Source: Turritopsis dohrnii (lineage: Eukaryota > Cnidaria > Hydrozoa > Anthoathecata > Oceaniidae). Taken from it: 64,000 nt of DNA. The notes beneath the pieces were generated by a model. It was not told the DNA's origin. It searched no databases and was given only the letters and a program-made list of their open reading frames with translations. The first letter of the stretch is position 1, and each line of letters opens with the position of its first letter. Made by a program: the position numbers and the translations under genes. The DNA lies in NCBI GenBank assembly GCA_027922465.2, contig BQMF02000020.1, positions 930,001 through 994,000 of the forward strand. The letters run 5' to 3'. Shown piece after piece: positions 1 to 12,400 of the stretch.

Positions 1-867
1 TTAGTTTCTAATCCTGACAGGACTTCATGCATGTCTACATAATCTATCAATAAAGAGCTTTAGTTTTCTAGAATACTCACTTTTACTATGCACCCTGTTC
101 TAAGTCTACCACTGGAGCAATTTCAAATTTTTCATTACGTCCAACAGAATTTATATGGAATTAAATCCATCAATGAATACGCTATTGTTTATGACAATTT
201 TAACGTTACCATACTGAAATATTCTTCAATTGAAATAAAGGGAGAATGAACAATTAAAAGTGATCCTGGTAATATACATTCATTAACAGGATTCCGTCCA
301 ACAGATTTTAAATTATGACTAATTTCTCTCTCAGGAAATTCAATGGTGCAGTATTGAATGATGAACAGTTTATGCTGCTTCAGGCTTCATTGTCAACATA
401 GTAGTCCAATAACATCGTTAAGTCTTCATTTTTTCGAATGTTTTTTTGAATGTTTTGAAAAGCACTTTCAAAAGCAATTCTGTTTTCACATTTATCTCAC
501 ATTTGTTTTCAATGGTGTCCCTAAAGCAGCAAAGAAGAAATTGAAAAAAGCAAAATTGAATGAAACGAAAAAAAAGAAACTGTCCAAAATAAGAATGATG
601 AAAGAAAGTGAACCAAAGAAATTTGAACAAGTGAATATAAGGAGAAATACGAATGACTATTGAAAAAAGACCGTGAAAGGAAACAGCGCGGCGAAAAGCA
701 TCGTCTTCAACACCGCCTTCCAGCTTTAAGCATCGATCAACAAAAAGTACGATCATTGAAAATAGCCAAACGCACTTCCAAACAGCAATTGAATGTTCCG
801 CATTTGTTTGTTCATTCATTTTCATATTTAATAGCTGAAACATTGCAGCTGAATACTGATACGTAGT
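1..867. other. No recognised gene; lysine-rich frames only
   Basis: No conserved domain is visible in this stretch. Plus-strand frames at about 520-760 read as a lysine/arginine-rich peptide broken by a stop near 661, and the minus strand is open over about 418-843 without recognisable content. Two short copies of a sequence containing TCCAACAGA lie near 138 and 296. It probably contains the truncated upstream part of gene copy A, whose exon 1 survives only from about 868. Confidence 0.4.
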
Positions 868-2286
868 TGGTGATTAAACCTGAACCTATTAAAAATGTAA
901 GTGGATTTCGATAAATAGCAATTTGTCAATGAGCGTATTATGGCATTGTTGTTCTTGTATATTGCGGTAGCGATTTTTGGGGTTTTTAAAGGGAAGTATC
1001 ATAGTAAATTGCAGTGCCAGGCCTTTCTTTACTTTGTAATAATAGGAACAGCTATGTGCAGCTATGTGCAGATACGCCAAATTCTAAGAGGTTCTTTTTT
1101 CTAATTATTATCGTAGTCCTCCAAGTTTTCCCTACTTTGCTCTCTAAATTTGTCTTGCGACACTTAAAATATAATATCGCAAATAAAAATTATTTAGTAT
1201 CAACTTAAACTCTGTGAAATTAATCACCCAAGACGATTATATAGCAGAAAAACTAGGTTGAAACTACAATTTTTACATTAAAAGCACTTGAGTTAATCAA
1301 ACCATTGCAGAAAAAACTATGGAAAGCAGCATGCTATAATGCATTGTTTTAAGAATATTGAAATGGCATATGAATTATCCTTACCTTACCTTTAGCTGGG
1401 AAGTGTCTTCATTGGAAAGAGTCCTTGCAAACTGGGAAGTTGCAGGGGTACATGTGAAAGTCCTGGTTATACATGTAAATCCAAGAATGCTTCTATCACG
1501 GGAAAGCATTGTGAAAGAATATGTTTTTTTATGCTAATTCCCCTCTATACTGTTACCTTCAATGGGAACTTCGAGGGGAGGGGTTACAGCACACTGCAGC
1601 TGATATTCATCACAATTTGCCACTAATTAATAAGTTATCCCTCACCCGGCCCTATTAACACTGAAACATTCGAAGACTTCACAGGGGAACGAACTGGTAG
1701 CAGGATTTGAACTCGGAACATCTGGGTGCGTGAGCCTGAAACGTTACCACTGCCACACTGCGATTGAAATAAGATAATTTAAGCATAAGCAAAAGAATTA
1801 TTGATCTAAAGGGCGATTGTTATCAGAGTCGACATGTTATGATTTGAAAGATAATAAAGCTGGATTTTTTTTACCATAAATACGTTTAGGAAGCTGTCAA
1901 AGATTAAAATGAAGCATCTCTCTGAGTTTATCAGTTGCAAGACGGGCAAGTCAAAGAACAAAAATTGTGGATGTGATGCGTTAGATCCACTAAATACAGC
2001 AAATTTGATTGGTACTTTGATAACGGACATTAATGACAAAATAATTATACCTGAAAAGCCACTAAATAAGAAACCAGCAAGTATTTTACCATCTCAGGCT
2101 ATGATGCATACTCAGATGAAATTGAAATTTATAAAACTACTTGGATATTTGAGTGAATATGATTATATTAAAACACATTTTAATGGAAATGGTAGCAAAT
2201 GGTGTAATTCAATCAGCACATTCTTTACATCAATATTGTCATTTACAATTATTTATACTTTCCTGAGATATGGCCGCATCTATTAA
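868..2286 (+). pseudogene. Copy A of the secreted PAN-like/EGF-like gene family, decayed
   Basis: This is a remnant of the three-exon gene that is intact at 50969-52051. Only the last few codons of exon 1 remain (about 868-895, followed by a GTAAGT donor). The EGF-like exon is present at 1396-1516 with its cysteines (GSC, GTC, YTC and KHC motifs), but its donor GT has become GA. The terminal exon starts at 1812 after an AG; an extra T in a run near 1870 shifts the frame and leads to a stop. The later part (1909-2286) keeps the motif IGTLITD but then diverges, and it lacks the C-terminal block ending in WGFF seen in copies B and C. The intron between the EGF and terminal exons is lengthened by a SINE. 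The missing exon 1, the lost donor and the frameshift together make this a pseudogene. Confidence 0.75.
1556..1775 (-). mobile_element. tRNA-derived SINE in the intron of copy A
   Basis: On the minus strand, between about 1770 and 1690, there is a tRNA-like RNA polymerase III promoter. An A-box-like segment reads TGGCAGTGGTAACG, and about 35 bases further on a B-box-like segment reads GAGTTCAAATCC. The matching intron in copies B and C is only about 75 bp and has no such sequence, so about 220 bp were inserted here. No clear target duplication or tail was identified, so the ends are approximate. A decayed tRNA gene is possible, but the extra non-tRNA body favours a SINE. Confidence 0.5.
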
Positions 2287-2311
2287 AAACTCCAGAAACG
2301 ACGAATGTGTA

Positions 2312-5300
2312 CAGTTTTCTCTCCAATTAATGGTTACTTTAACAGGCGGAAACCTCTGTTTTTTTCACTGGCTGTTTTCTGGTTAGTTAATTAGTGGACA
2401 GTTAATTAACAGACACTCTAATTAGCGGACACTATTTTCTGTACAAAATAGTAAAATTGACCTTTTTGTCTCTCCAATTAGCGGACAGTCCAAAAACTAT
2501 AGAAACTAGAGTAGAAATATAGACGACAAAATTGAACAGTTTTCCAAACGTTTATTTGAAAAACTTTACAATCCAGCTCTCTTTTCTACTGCTTCAGTCT
2601 TTTTCCACCAATTTCGTGGTCAATGAAACGATAGATAGAAGGGATCTCAAGACCAGCCACCTCCACGGTTTATCCTCTTTCCAACAACTTGCACTTCAAA
2701 TGAAGTGTTAGGGACTTTCGAAAACATTGAACATATTTTAAATTTGTTTTGTGGAACGTGCCCAACAATGGTTTGAACAATGGTTGACACTGCTTGATAA
2801 ACTTATCAACCTGAAAGAGATCTTCCTCATCCTCAGTTAAAGAGAGACCAGAAATTATTCCAGTAGAAAACAAAAAATAAAAATCAGTTAAGGACTTATT
2901 CAAGTAAATTTAAACTTCTTTCTGCGATTTTCTCTTCTTCTTCTTTTCCATTTCCTACAAAAATTACATCATGAGAAAGACAAAAAGATAAGGATTCCAC
3001 TGATATGAAATTAATAAGAATAAATTAGATATTTACTTTAGAAAATGCAGTTATATTACTTATTGCTACATTTTTGAACCACCCGATAAAAAATGGATTT
3101 ATTTTTGAATTTGTGATTGGCATTAAAATACTTTCCAAAAGGCAGACACCTCCAATTCACGGCGATTTACGGAATAGCTTTTATTATGCGCATGCGTCGA
3201 TTAACGGTCTTTTTAAGAGAGAATCATAATGGCGTGTGATATATGAAGTCTGGTGATCAAATTTATGTATTATCAGTCTGGACGTACAGCTTACCACTCA
3301 GTGCTCAGTCTTCTGCACGTGCATCAAAATATTTCATGTTTCGAGAAGCTGCTCATAGTTCAGAATTTACACAAAAGAGTAACACTTGACGATGAAGTGG
3401 TATACAATTTGGGACATCGAATTCTGGGGCCCTGTACCTGCCCTGGAAAGGGACCTATATTATACCACTGCATATTTTGAAAGCCCAAAAATGTTGAGGC
3501 TGTTGTACAAAGGATAAAGTTCCTTAAAAACTAAGTTTCACGAACCAGTTATTTTTTTTGATGAGGTTGGAGACCCTTAAATTATGATTATCATATTCAT
3601 CATATTTTAACTGATTTTCAAAACGTTAAAACCTAGTGCATAATAGTACATCAGTAAAACTTTACGGGAATTGGTTTTATTCTTCTGTCTTTCTTTTCTT
3701 CGGTTCTGGATTAAGAGATTTCGCTATAGGATGATTTTTCACGTAATGTTCTCTCATCATACTGGATAACCTTGTGCACCCATTCATATGCCAAAACATT
3801 CTGGATACTTTCCCCATCTTGTTCACTATAAATTTCCAATCCAACACCCCATTTCCTAATGAATGGAACAACATGTTCTTCCAACGTTTGCATCTTTGGG
3901 GTGATCGATTCTTCAGGCCAGGTCTCTCGATAATATTCCATTAAATCTTTTATTGATTTCTCTAAGATATGAAAAATATAAAGGCTTCAAATATATATAA
4001 TAATATTATGTAAAACTTTATATCAGTTTTATACTTTATACTTTTTATACTTTTTTTATACTCTCCTATACGTATTTCATCAAATGTTTGACATGAATTC
4101 ATGACATTGTGGCATTTCGAGTATTTTGCAAATAGTGATTTAAATTTCTGGCAAATCTCAATGGCCTCCCTATGTATTGGCGTATTGAGAAACCCCAGAT
4201 TGACAACAATGATGGGCAATGAATTGCACGGTTTGATAATATTCATTTCCTGAAAATAAGAAATAATTTCATTAAACACTAGCATTATCCAATCACATTA
4301 TCGATTTTGGTCTTTGGTCTGTTTGGAGATTTTGCAGTTTTTCTTTGTTTTACATTGGATGCACAATTTATGTGGAATGTCTTCAGCAGGACAGCATAAA
4401 CATACTTATCAAAGACGTCATCGTATTACATTGAATATTCTTTATTAGCTCAAATTACCTTGACATGATTTTGAGTTTTTGCCATGGAATTTCCATGTTA
4501 GCTTTTAAAGCCACCATTTCTTCACTAGATATGCAGACTGACCCAATATTGGCCTGTCTCAAAATATCTTCTCTATGGCTTTTATCAAATGACTTCAGTA
4601 AGGTCGCAGTTTGTTTAATTTGACCCACTTTCGGGGGTCCAGCTATCAATTCCAGGTGTTTCAGCATCTGATGTTTGCGTTTCGCAAGAGTTTGTTTCGA
4701 AACAGAATTGCTATCTTTAAATGCTTTTTGAATTGGAGTCAATCTGAATGGCTGTAAAAATCCATAACAAGTTTTGGTTATATTCCATGTATTTATAATG
4801 TATATGGAATTCATATTGTTATTAATAGAGGAAATTTCTTTTTATTTCATAGTTTAGTGAATTTAAGTAATTGTAAATTTTGCACTAAAATTTCTTCCAT
4901 TAATTACAAGCGTGTCATAAATTTCAACTTTGCTTCCACTTACCCTTGGCCCACCTCATGGAAATTCAATCACATTGTCTTTGGATTTTGCAAGTTTGTC
5001 CTTGATGATTTTTAAAGCTGCATTTTCCTGATCTCTGACTTGGTTAATACTGCTAGTTGAAGCATTGTTGGAGATATGACACACCTTTTGGTGGATGTAT
5101 TTGTTTTCAATATTTTTCAGTGGAAACTTGGCACCACAATTATTTGGACATTCAATTACTAACCGGTTTAACATATCCACAACTTGTTCAGAAAAAACTA
5201 CCGATTCCAATCTTACATTTTTTCCACAAAGGTGACATTTTGTTTCATATTTTTCATATTTTATATTTTTTGGTTCAAAGTGAGAAGTAAATTGGCTGTT

Positions 5301-5767
5301 TTTGGATTAAGAAAAAATGACTGGTTTCTGCAAATACCCTCGTTAGAAAGATTAATAATGAACTTTTAAGTTTTCCAAAGAATATACTTTCAAAAAATTC
5401 ACGAGGTCAGGAAATATGGATGTTCAAAAATGACAAATATTTGCTCGTGTAAACTCAGGTGATGGCCCTGCTGTTTGCTTATTTACGGTTGATATAGCAA
5501 CGGATAATTCTCAAATTTTGTCGCTGTTGGCATTTCAAACAAAAATAAAATCAACCTAGTGCGTCATGATAAGTGTGAATTTTAGTAGTTTTTTCAAGTG
5601 AACTTGGTGAGGAAGCCAAGTCAAAGCTCAGCCATTTTCCCCTTCTTCTTCGTTTCAAAATCGATGCATGCGCATATTAAAAGTTCTTGCAGCTATGTAT
5701 TTAAACTGCCGTGAATTAGCGGACACTTTCTTTTAACAATGGCGTCCCCTAATTAGAGAGACAACTG
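2312..5767 (-). mobile_element. Degenerate DNA transposon with TA target duplication
   Basis: The ends read CAGTTTTCTCTCCAATTA on the left and, reverse-complemented on the right, CAGTTGTCTCTCTAATTAG. Both are flanked by TA (2310-2311 and 5768-5769). Subterminal copies of ATTAGCGGACAC occur on both sides (about 2380-2495 and 5713-5750). The CAGT start with a TA duplication fits the Tc1/mariner-pogo-Tigger group, but the coding remnants inside are not clearly pogo-like, so the superfamily is left open. The coding strand is minus and is broken into pieces. The element lies just past copy A, near a segment matching the 3' flank of copy C (CCTGAGATATGGCC). Confidence 0.6.
2670..5210 (-). pseudogene. 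Fragmented transposon protein inside the TA-flanked element
   Basis: Five open pieces in transcription order appear to be exons or fragments of one protein. Positions 5210-4956 carry a TRAF/C2HC-like zinc motif (CPNNCGAKF, then HQKVC). Positions 4814-4455 carry a segment ending in IPWQKLKIMSR. Positions 4285-3962 and 3941-3677 follow; the last holds LEEHVVPFIRKWGVGLEIY and EQDGESIQN, then a basic tail. Positions 2903-2670 hold one more piece that may not belong. The LEEHV...GESI block resembles the C-terminal part of unclassified transposon proteins common in cnidarian genomes; this is a recollection of family appearance, not a search result. I cannot assign a catalytic triad. Several frames are interrupted, so the protein is unlikely to be functional. 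Confidence 0.45.
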
Positions 5768-5786
5768 TATTCAAGTTTTCGTCTGT

Positions 5787-6056
5787 TTGAACGGCAATGG
5801 GTGTGAAAAGTTCAATGGTTGTTTTGGTGTCATGAAGAACAACACAAGAAACGCCAACAAGTATTTTCGTCTGCCCTTTGGCCGACATGAGTGCTGGAGT
5901 TTTAAATTCACAGGGGCAATGATGTTTAATGAACTCGCAATGGAGATTGGAAGTGCCAACTCAAGAAATCACTTTTTGGCTTTACCAGTCCATGGTTTTA
6001 CTTTACAACAAAGCCTAGAAAGTTTAAATTTTGATAAATACTTAACAAAACTTTAA
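5787..6056 (+). mobile_element. LINE reverse transcriptase 3' end fragment
   Basis: The 89-residue open frame contains NTRNANKYFRLPFGR, then SFKFTGAMMFNELAMEI and a serine-asparagine stretch. This matches the pattern at the extreme C-terminus of many non-LTR retrotransposon polymerases (NTR, basic residues, F..NGA..WN.LP.EI, S...F). No catalytic residues are included. It directly abuts the right end of the TA-flanked transposon, so the transposon may have inserted into an older LINE relic. Confidence 0.55.
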
Positions 6057-6963
6057 CTAAGTTTTTACAAACCTTAAACATGTATGTTTTTCTTCTTTCA
6101 CACCCTATGAGGTTTCAACTTTCTAGGTTTTAGGTTTTTAAATTTGAGTTTTCAGGATTGCTTAGTTTTGCTAGGTTTTTAGCATTTACCTTCTACACGG
6201 ACTCAAGTGTGGAAAACAGAAGTTTTGTAAATATGTATCATGTATATTTCGTAATTTTCGTTTGGTTAAATCCTGGGTAAAATATTTGTTAATAATAATA
6301 ACAAGACGACTGGGAAGTCGAAAATTTCGCTGCGTTTATTTAGCAATTGGCATTTCGTGCATTAATTTCATGTGTACGCGCATTAATGACAAGATACAGA
6401 AAGATTCAATTAATATTTGGGTTACGGGCTTTAGACTCCTTGATTTTCGATATTTGGTGGTTGAAGTTTCGTTAATTTTCAAAATGGTATCAAAATAATG
6501 GGGTAGCTGTCTTGTTATTTTATTCAGGTTATATTTGCATCGCGACATGAAAAATCTTAACTGATATTAAGGAAGGAGTAGATCTTACTCAAATTTGAAA
6601 ACTTTATTAAAAACAGTGATAAAAATATCGGTAACATGAATACATCAACTTGAATAAAAACATCTGATAAAAAAATAAGTTCACCTAGTAGAGTGAAGTG
6701 AAAACACAATCAAACGAAATTAAAGTTTTCTTTGTCAACGAACAGGTATAATCTTATAATCATCTTCTTAGATGAGCAATCAAGTTGAAAACAAAAGAGC
6801 TGTATATATTTAGGCTATTATTTAGGACTCAGCTAAAACTAAGAAAAAGCTGTAATAGGCAATAATAGTTAACACAATGCAACTTAGTTCATGGGTGATT
6901 CGAATATCTGTCATAGAGAATAATAGTCAACTTAAAACAAAAGATATAAAGAACATTGAAAGA
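6057..6963. other. No gene recognised
   Basis: AT-rich spacer. A weak inverted pair (ATAACAAGACGACTGGG near 6298 and CTGTCTTGTTATTTTA near 6508) could be an eroded 200 bp MITE, but no target duplication was found. Confidence 0.4.
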
Positions 6964-8396
6964 TTAACAATCAACTGCAAATTTTAAGTTCTTTATTTGC
7001 TTTGATATAGCATTAAACACAATAACTAAAGGCTCTGATGTTTCTAAAAATCGCTTCACCAAGTCGTCCTCTGTTGTTGTGGTTAAATCCAGCTTTGTAA
7101 GCGAAGCAAATTGATGAATTACATCGTTTGACATCACAAGTGTGTATACTTCCTTTGAGGATGTATCCTCAAAAACCAACTTAACAAACCAGGACACTTT
7201 ACAACAACCAGCCATCATTCTACAGTCACAATGCTCACATTTAAAAACACCGGTGGTGATTCCAGTAGATCTTTTAGAACAAATATTGCAAATGAAGGAT
7301 CTTGAAACGTTAAAAATACCTTTGATTGATGCTACCATCTTCGCATCAGTTTCTGGCTCTGCTGCATCTACAACATTGTCAAAAGGATCAATTTTCTGAG
7401 CACAGAATTTGACAGATAGTGTAGAGTTCAAGTAGCATGCATTCTTTACAATATGAAGACGAAGGTTCTTCATCAGGTATGTGTCACCTTCATTGATAAG
7501 ATTGATATCATCACCATACAATGTCATTTGACAACATTCAGTACTGTCTCTAATTGTACATTCTACTTTAGGTACGTCTCCGTTCACTCCCTTGTGGACA
7601 ATGACGTCATTGCATTTCAAAATGTTGGCACGTATGTTCACAATTTGCCCACTTGCCAATTGTCGTAGATCTTTCAATGACACCACAGCATCTTCTGCAA
7701 GTTTTGAATTATGGGAAAATGCAACTTCCTGAGGGTCCACTGGCGTTATTGTGGTGTTTGGGTTAAGGTAGATGGTTCCTTTTGAAAAGCGATGGTTTTG
7801 CAATTTTACTGGACTTTTTGTTACCATAGCATCGGATAGTCTTCGACGTTTAACTGGGGAGAAGCAAAGTGTTTTCTTTGCTCCATCTTTATTTTGTAGC
7901 ATCAAATCAAAATAATCGGATCCTGCAGCTGATTTCTTCAGTGGTGATACATTATGCACATAAAATAAATCTAAAAATAAAATAAAATAAAGAAAAAAAT
8001 TTCCCCCAATTTTTCAAGGATATTAATTGGATTCTAGGCAAAGATGTTTGAGGTTTTCCATCTTTCTTTGTCACAGACTGGAAAATGAGGAATTAAGTGA
8101 CTGTTCTAAAAACAACGTTAACATTTTTAAAATACGAAATGGTTCAAATTGGCAGAAATGTGACTTCAAGTATCATAGCAGACTCTCGAAACGTGCGAAG
8201 CGTCAATTACAACAATAAATTTAGATAGGTACCTGGGCAATCTTTTTCCTTCTTGTTTTCACTTTCGTTTTTGTTTTCGCTTTTAGACTTCTGAGATTTA
8301 CCTACAATATAAATTTACATTATATTACTTATTAATTATTCTTGAGTTACTGACTTAAAGAAAGTTTTATGGTTTACCTTGATTAGCTCTTTTCAT
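6964..8396 (-). CDS. RPA70-like OB-fold protein with zinc ribbon, three exons
   Basis: The gene is joined from 8396-8378, 8301-8233 and 7970-6964. Each junction has a GT donor and AG acceptor and the phases match (19, 69 and 1007 nt), giving about 364 residues. The start is an ATG at 8396 beginning MKRANQ. Exon 2 is a short lysine/serine/glutamate-rich linker. Residues about 120-240 look like an OB fold of the replication protein A large-subunit type (LKDLRQLASGQIVNIRANI, then VECTIRDSTECCQMTLYGD). A following zinc ribbon reads CNICSKRS...CEHCDCRMM...CC and is like the RPA70 DBD-C region. The family binds single-stranded DNA. It is too short to be a complete RPA1 and has only part of that architecture. 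It lies outside the terminal repeats of the element to its right. It may be a host-derived paralogue or the accessory protein of an unrecognised element; I cannot decide. Confidence 0.7.
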
Positions 8397-8482
8397 GATT
8401 TACAACGCTTCCAGTGAAGTGCAGTTGCTTGATGGAAAAAGGACATGTGTATCAGCAGCAGAACACTTCATGTGGTCTTTGC

Positions 8483-8507
8483 GGGGGGGGGGGGGGGGGG
8501 GGGGGGG
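8483..8507 (+). repeat. Run of 25 consecutive G
   Basis: An uninterrupted homopolymer of 25 G lies in otherwise AT-rich DNA just upstream of the OB-fold gene start. Such runs can form quadruplexes and are also length-unstable or mis-assembled, so the exact length is uncertain. Confidence 0.9.
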
Positions 8508-8827
8508 AGAAGAAACTTCTTTTCCAGGAATTTTTGTTTATATCTTGAAAAATAACGAGAAAGCCCTAGAATCGAGGTTGATCATTTTTGATCGTAGGAC
8601 GAGGGCGAAGTAACGCCCTTTCTGTAATTTTTCAAACGGTCAGGGGTGCTATATAGAACTATTATTTGAAATATCCTTTTGTTTCGAAGCTTGTGCTGCA
8701 GGAATCCAGAAAGCTTCTGGTTTTGTGTATTATGCTTTATTGTGTATATATAATAAAGCGAGGGGATATGCTAAGTATTTTCTGTGTTCAACTATTATCT
8801 TATATAATATTTACTTATTATAATACC

Positions 8828-8840
8828 CCCTTATCAAAAT
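8828..8840 (+). repeat. Left terminal inverted repeat of the CACTA-like element
   Basis: CCCTTATCAAAAT, matched in inverse orientation at 18931-18943. Five C bases occur in the left copy, so the true first base could be 8826. Confidence 0.7.
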
Positions 8841-9235
8841 TGAAGTACCAGAAGTATACTTTATGTATACGTAAAGCATACTTCATTTATACTTTTAACT
8901 GAAGAAGTAGGTTTGAAGTACACTTATTCTATACTTCTGAGATGGAAGTACAGAAGAAGTATAACTTGATATTCATACTTCATTTATACTTCTTTCTTGA
9001 AGTATAAATGAAGTATACTGATTTTATACTTCAGAAAAGCAGAACATTAAAAAAGCAAATTGAAGTACATTCGAAGTATACTGATTTTATACTTCAGAAA
9101 AGCAGAACATTCAAAAAGCAAATTGAAGTACATTCGAAGTACATTATTTTGTACATTTTAAAAAACAGAAATCACGCTAAAATAAAATTCAAGGTTGAAG
9201 TACATTAGAAGTATATATGTCTTATTAATTATGAA
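8841..9235. repeat. Left subterminal palindromic repeat array
   Basis: The array is built of GAAGTATAC, GTATACTTC, GAAGTACATT and similar words in both orientations. It includes a 66 bp direct repeat in tandem (starting near 9009 and 9075). Subterminal repeats of this kind are the transposase binding sites of CACTA-type elements; that role is inferred here. Confidence 0.75.
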
Positions 9236-9447
9236 ATGCTACAAATGAATGCTTAGGAAATATACTGTGCAGGCTTCTTAAAAGAAAAAAATAAGGAGAA
9301 ATCTTAAAAAGACAATTGAGCATGTTATGGAGTAGGGGATTCCCAAGTAAAACCAAGATATTTAAGTTCACAGACTCAGCTCAGACTAGTTTTCTTATTA
9401 ATCAAAAGCTAATAGTTCTTCCCATCCAAATTGAAAGATATCAGTTC

Positions 9448-12400
9448 CTAATCCCTTTCAATTCGGTTTGGAAACAAAACAATGTAATCATTCTGATTAC
9501 CACCAGAAACATAACAACATATGTCTTTGATATCCTTGATAAAACAAACATCTATAGTCATATTTTCCAACGACACTGGTATCATGTGCTCTAACTTTGC
9601 GATAGTGTCCTTACTCATACTTCTTTTAAGAACATTTGGGACATCAACAACTGCTAGGTAATGGTGTGATTCAGAAAGATATCGGCTGGAACAAGAAGGA
9701 TTTAGCTTCAAAAAATATTTAATGAAACCATATGCAATTCCAAATCGACCGTGATATTTAATAGTATATGTATTTCTTTTTGTAACGCGTTGATAACTTT
9801 GACTTTGAAGGACATATCCATGAAAATAAATTCTTTTAAACATAGTATAAACGTTCTTTGAATTATTAAACTGATGATTAAGGATAGCAGTAACTACAGG
9901 ACAGCAAACAGCTTTAGTTTGATTTCCAACACAATGAATGCCAGGTATAATGCAAGACCCGAGATTCTGAGCACGCTGATGATATATTACTGTCATTTTA
10001 TGATAAAGTTGAAAAGCCACTGATCCTGGAGTCAAAGTCCGGACAATTTCAGGTATTTTATGTTGCACTATAGTATTCGTAACTATTTGAATGTTAACAT
10101 TTTGTGTACCATGAAAGAGGTGTTTATAGTCTCCATTATAGTCTTCATACCAAAATGCTGACTGAGCCCATAAAGGACCTTGTAGTTTAACAGCAGTGGG
10201 CATGTGTAGCAGGTTATGGACATTGTATGTCTGGTATCTATCACCGTATAGCCTTGCCACTTTCATACAAAAGTGTTGCAAGATAAATGAGGATCTTTTC
10301 AAATCATTCAATGATACAGATTCTTTCAACAACAGAAAAATTGCTTGCACTAATAAAACATAATGCTGAAAATATTCTTCTGGTAAAAAGTCATAAAGGA
10401 TTGGAGCTGAATAAAACAGTAAAAAACTTCTGAACTCTGACCCTTTGAAGTGCTTGAAATCGTGTTCAATGTTTCTAGGGACTCTGCTGATGAGATTTGG
10501 TAGTTTGAGGTTCTTTATAAGTAAATCGATTTGAGAGACTTTATCTCCAACATACCATGGCATATTCTTGTACTTCTTATTGAACCACAACTTCATCAAC
10601 ATTTTGACAACTCCTAGCAGTGTGTTATGGAGATAGTCCAAGCCCAAGCCTTCCACTACATCATATGCAGGGATAGCCATTGACCATGTGAGACCTTTTA
10701 TGCCATACTTTGAATTGATCTTACCTGATTGAACAAGATTAACTTGGGCTTCTTTAGCATGCTGAATGGTTTGATCATGGGTTCTCAGGAGTGCATGGCC
10801 TGAGGGAGAATTAAAATTGAAAGGGAAAATATGGACATGTCCCTTGGCACCTGTTTTACATGTTTCTCCTGATTCCAAACAGTAAGAACAACCATACAGG
10901 CCATTAAATTGGACAATATTTTGGAACATGCTTTTTGCAGGGGCATCAAATATCCCTGAAAGAAGAAAAACTTTCACCAGCTTTTTCCCTTCTTCTGTTT
11001 CGATAAACTGCCCTGAAAAATGAGAAAAATGGATTTTTTTCTTTTAGTTGAGTTATGTGGCATAAAAACACTGATTCTATAATACTGAAGAGGTAAGAGT
11101 AAGAAAATGTAAATTACCTTTAGAACCAAATTCTTTAAGCTCTTCAACAAATGGCTTGAGAAAAGTCTTAAAATCTGGTTTTTTATCTGAAAACCAGAGG
11201 CCTGCAAACAGACGATACTTCCTTTGATACCTAAAGAAACAATGTGTTTCTCGTTTAAGGTAAAGATAGAATTTTCTAAAGAACTAAAATTGTGAATTTA
11301 ACTCTATATTAGTTTTCTTCAATTATCTAAAGCGTACCGCAAGGAGGGACTCAGCTCATTAATTGTATAATAAACAGGCCAGATCTCAACTTTTGAAGAT
11401 TTGAATATCTTGACTCCATCTGTGTTGCACTGCAAGGACATATGAATTTCTTTTCTCTTTTGATTTTCAGTTGCACCATGAAGAAAACCATCTGAACCAA
11501 AGTGCTTTTTGTAAATTTCTCCATCAATGATATCTTCAATATTGTCTTCATGCGTTTTTACTCTTGATTTTGGATAGCTCAAATCTTTCAAAAAATCTTT
11601 GTCTATAATAAATCCTAAACATTTAAAATTCTGGCTTTGCATGACATTGATGAATCAATTTACTGTAGTAAAATAATTACTCTTACATTGAAACAATGAT
11701 TGAAGATTCTGCAAAAGTGGTATGACCAGAAAGTATGTGTTGCCATTGCAAGTCCTCTTACACACCTCACAAATTCTTCTATTTTCTGGGCCTATGTACG
11801 ACATGCAATGTTCACAAAAGTAGTGAAAAACAGCTTTCCCTCTCATCTTGATAAAAAATCTTCTGATTAGCCTCATGGTTGTTTTACATAGATTAGGTAC
11901 AATCATATGAGCCTCAATCAGGGCTATTAAATCATCAACAGCTGTTCCTGTGAGATGATGCCTGAAAATAAGAGAAATGTCATGAAATAACGTTGCAGAT
12001 ACCAATCCGTCGTGTATATTTCACATTTAGCGTGTATATACGTAGTTTGGAAGGAGTCCGAAAATAGGATGATAGACGGTATGCGACAGCATTCCTTTTC
12101 ACATTTTTATTTTGGACAGCAATAATAATCAAGGCAATTACCTCATAATAAATGTCATAATCAGCATGATACTAACAGAGACTGTTAGCCTTGAACCTTT
12201 ATACACAGGCCGATCATCTTCATCCATCTCATTGACATTTGTCTTACTAGTATGTCCACTGGCTTCATCATCATATTCATCATCACCACTGCTGTAACTG
12301 TCATCGGATAGCAGGCTAGAAGAGATGCTTTCATTTTCATCACCATCATCTTCGCCACATAAAGCTGGATCATTTTCATCATCATCATCAACATCATCAT

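Noticed and set aside
418..843. 141-codon minus-strand frame near the left edge
   Set aside because: Low-complexity Phe-rich reading opposite lysine-rich sequence; no start context, domain or splice support.
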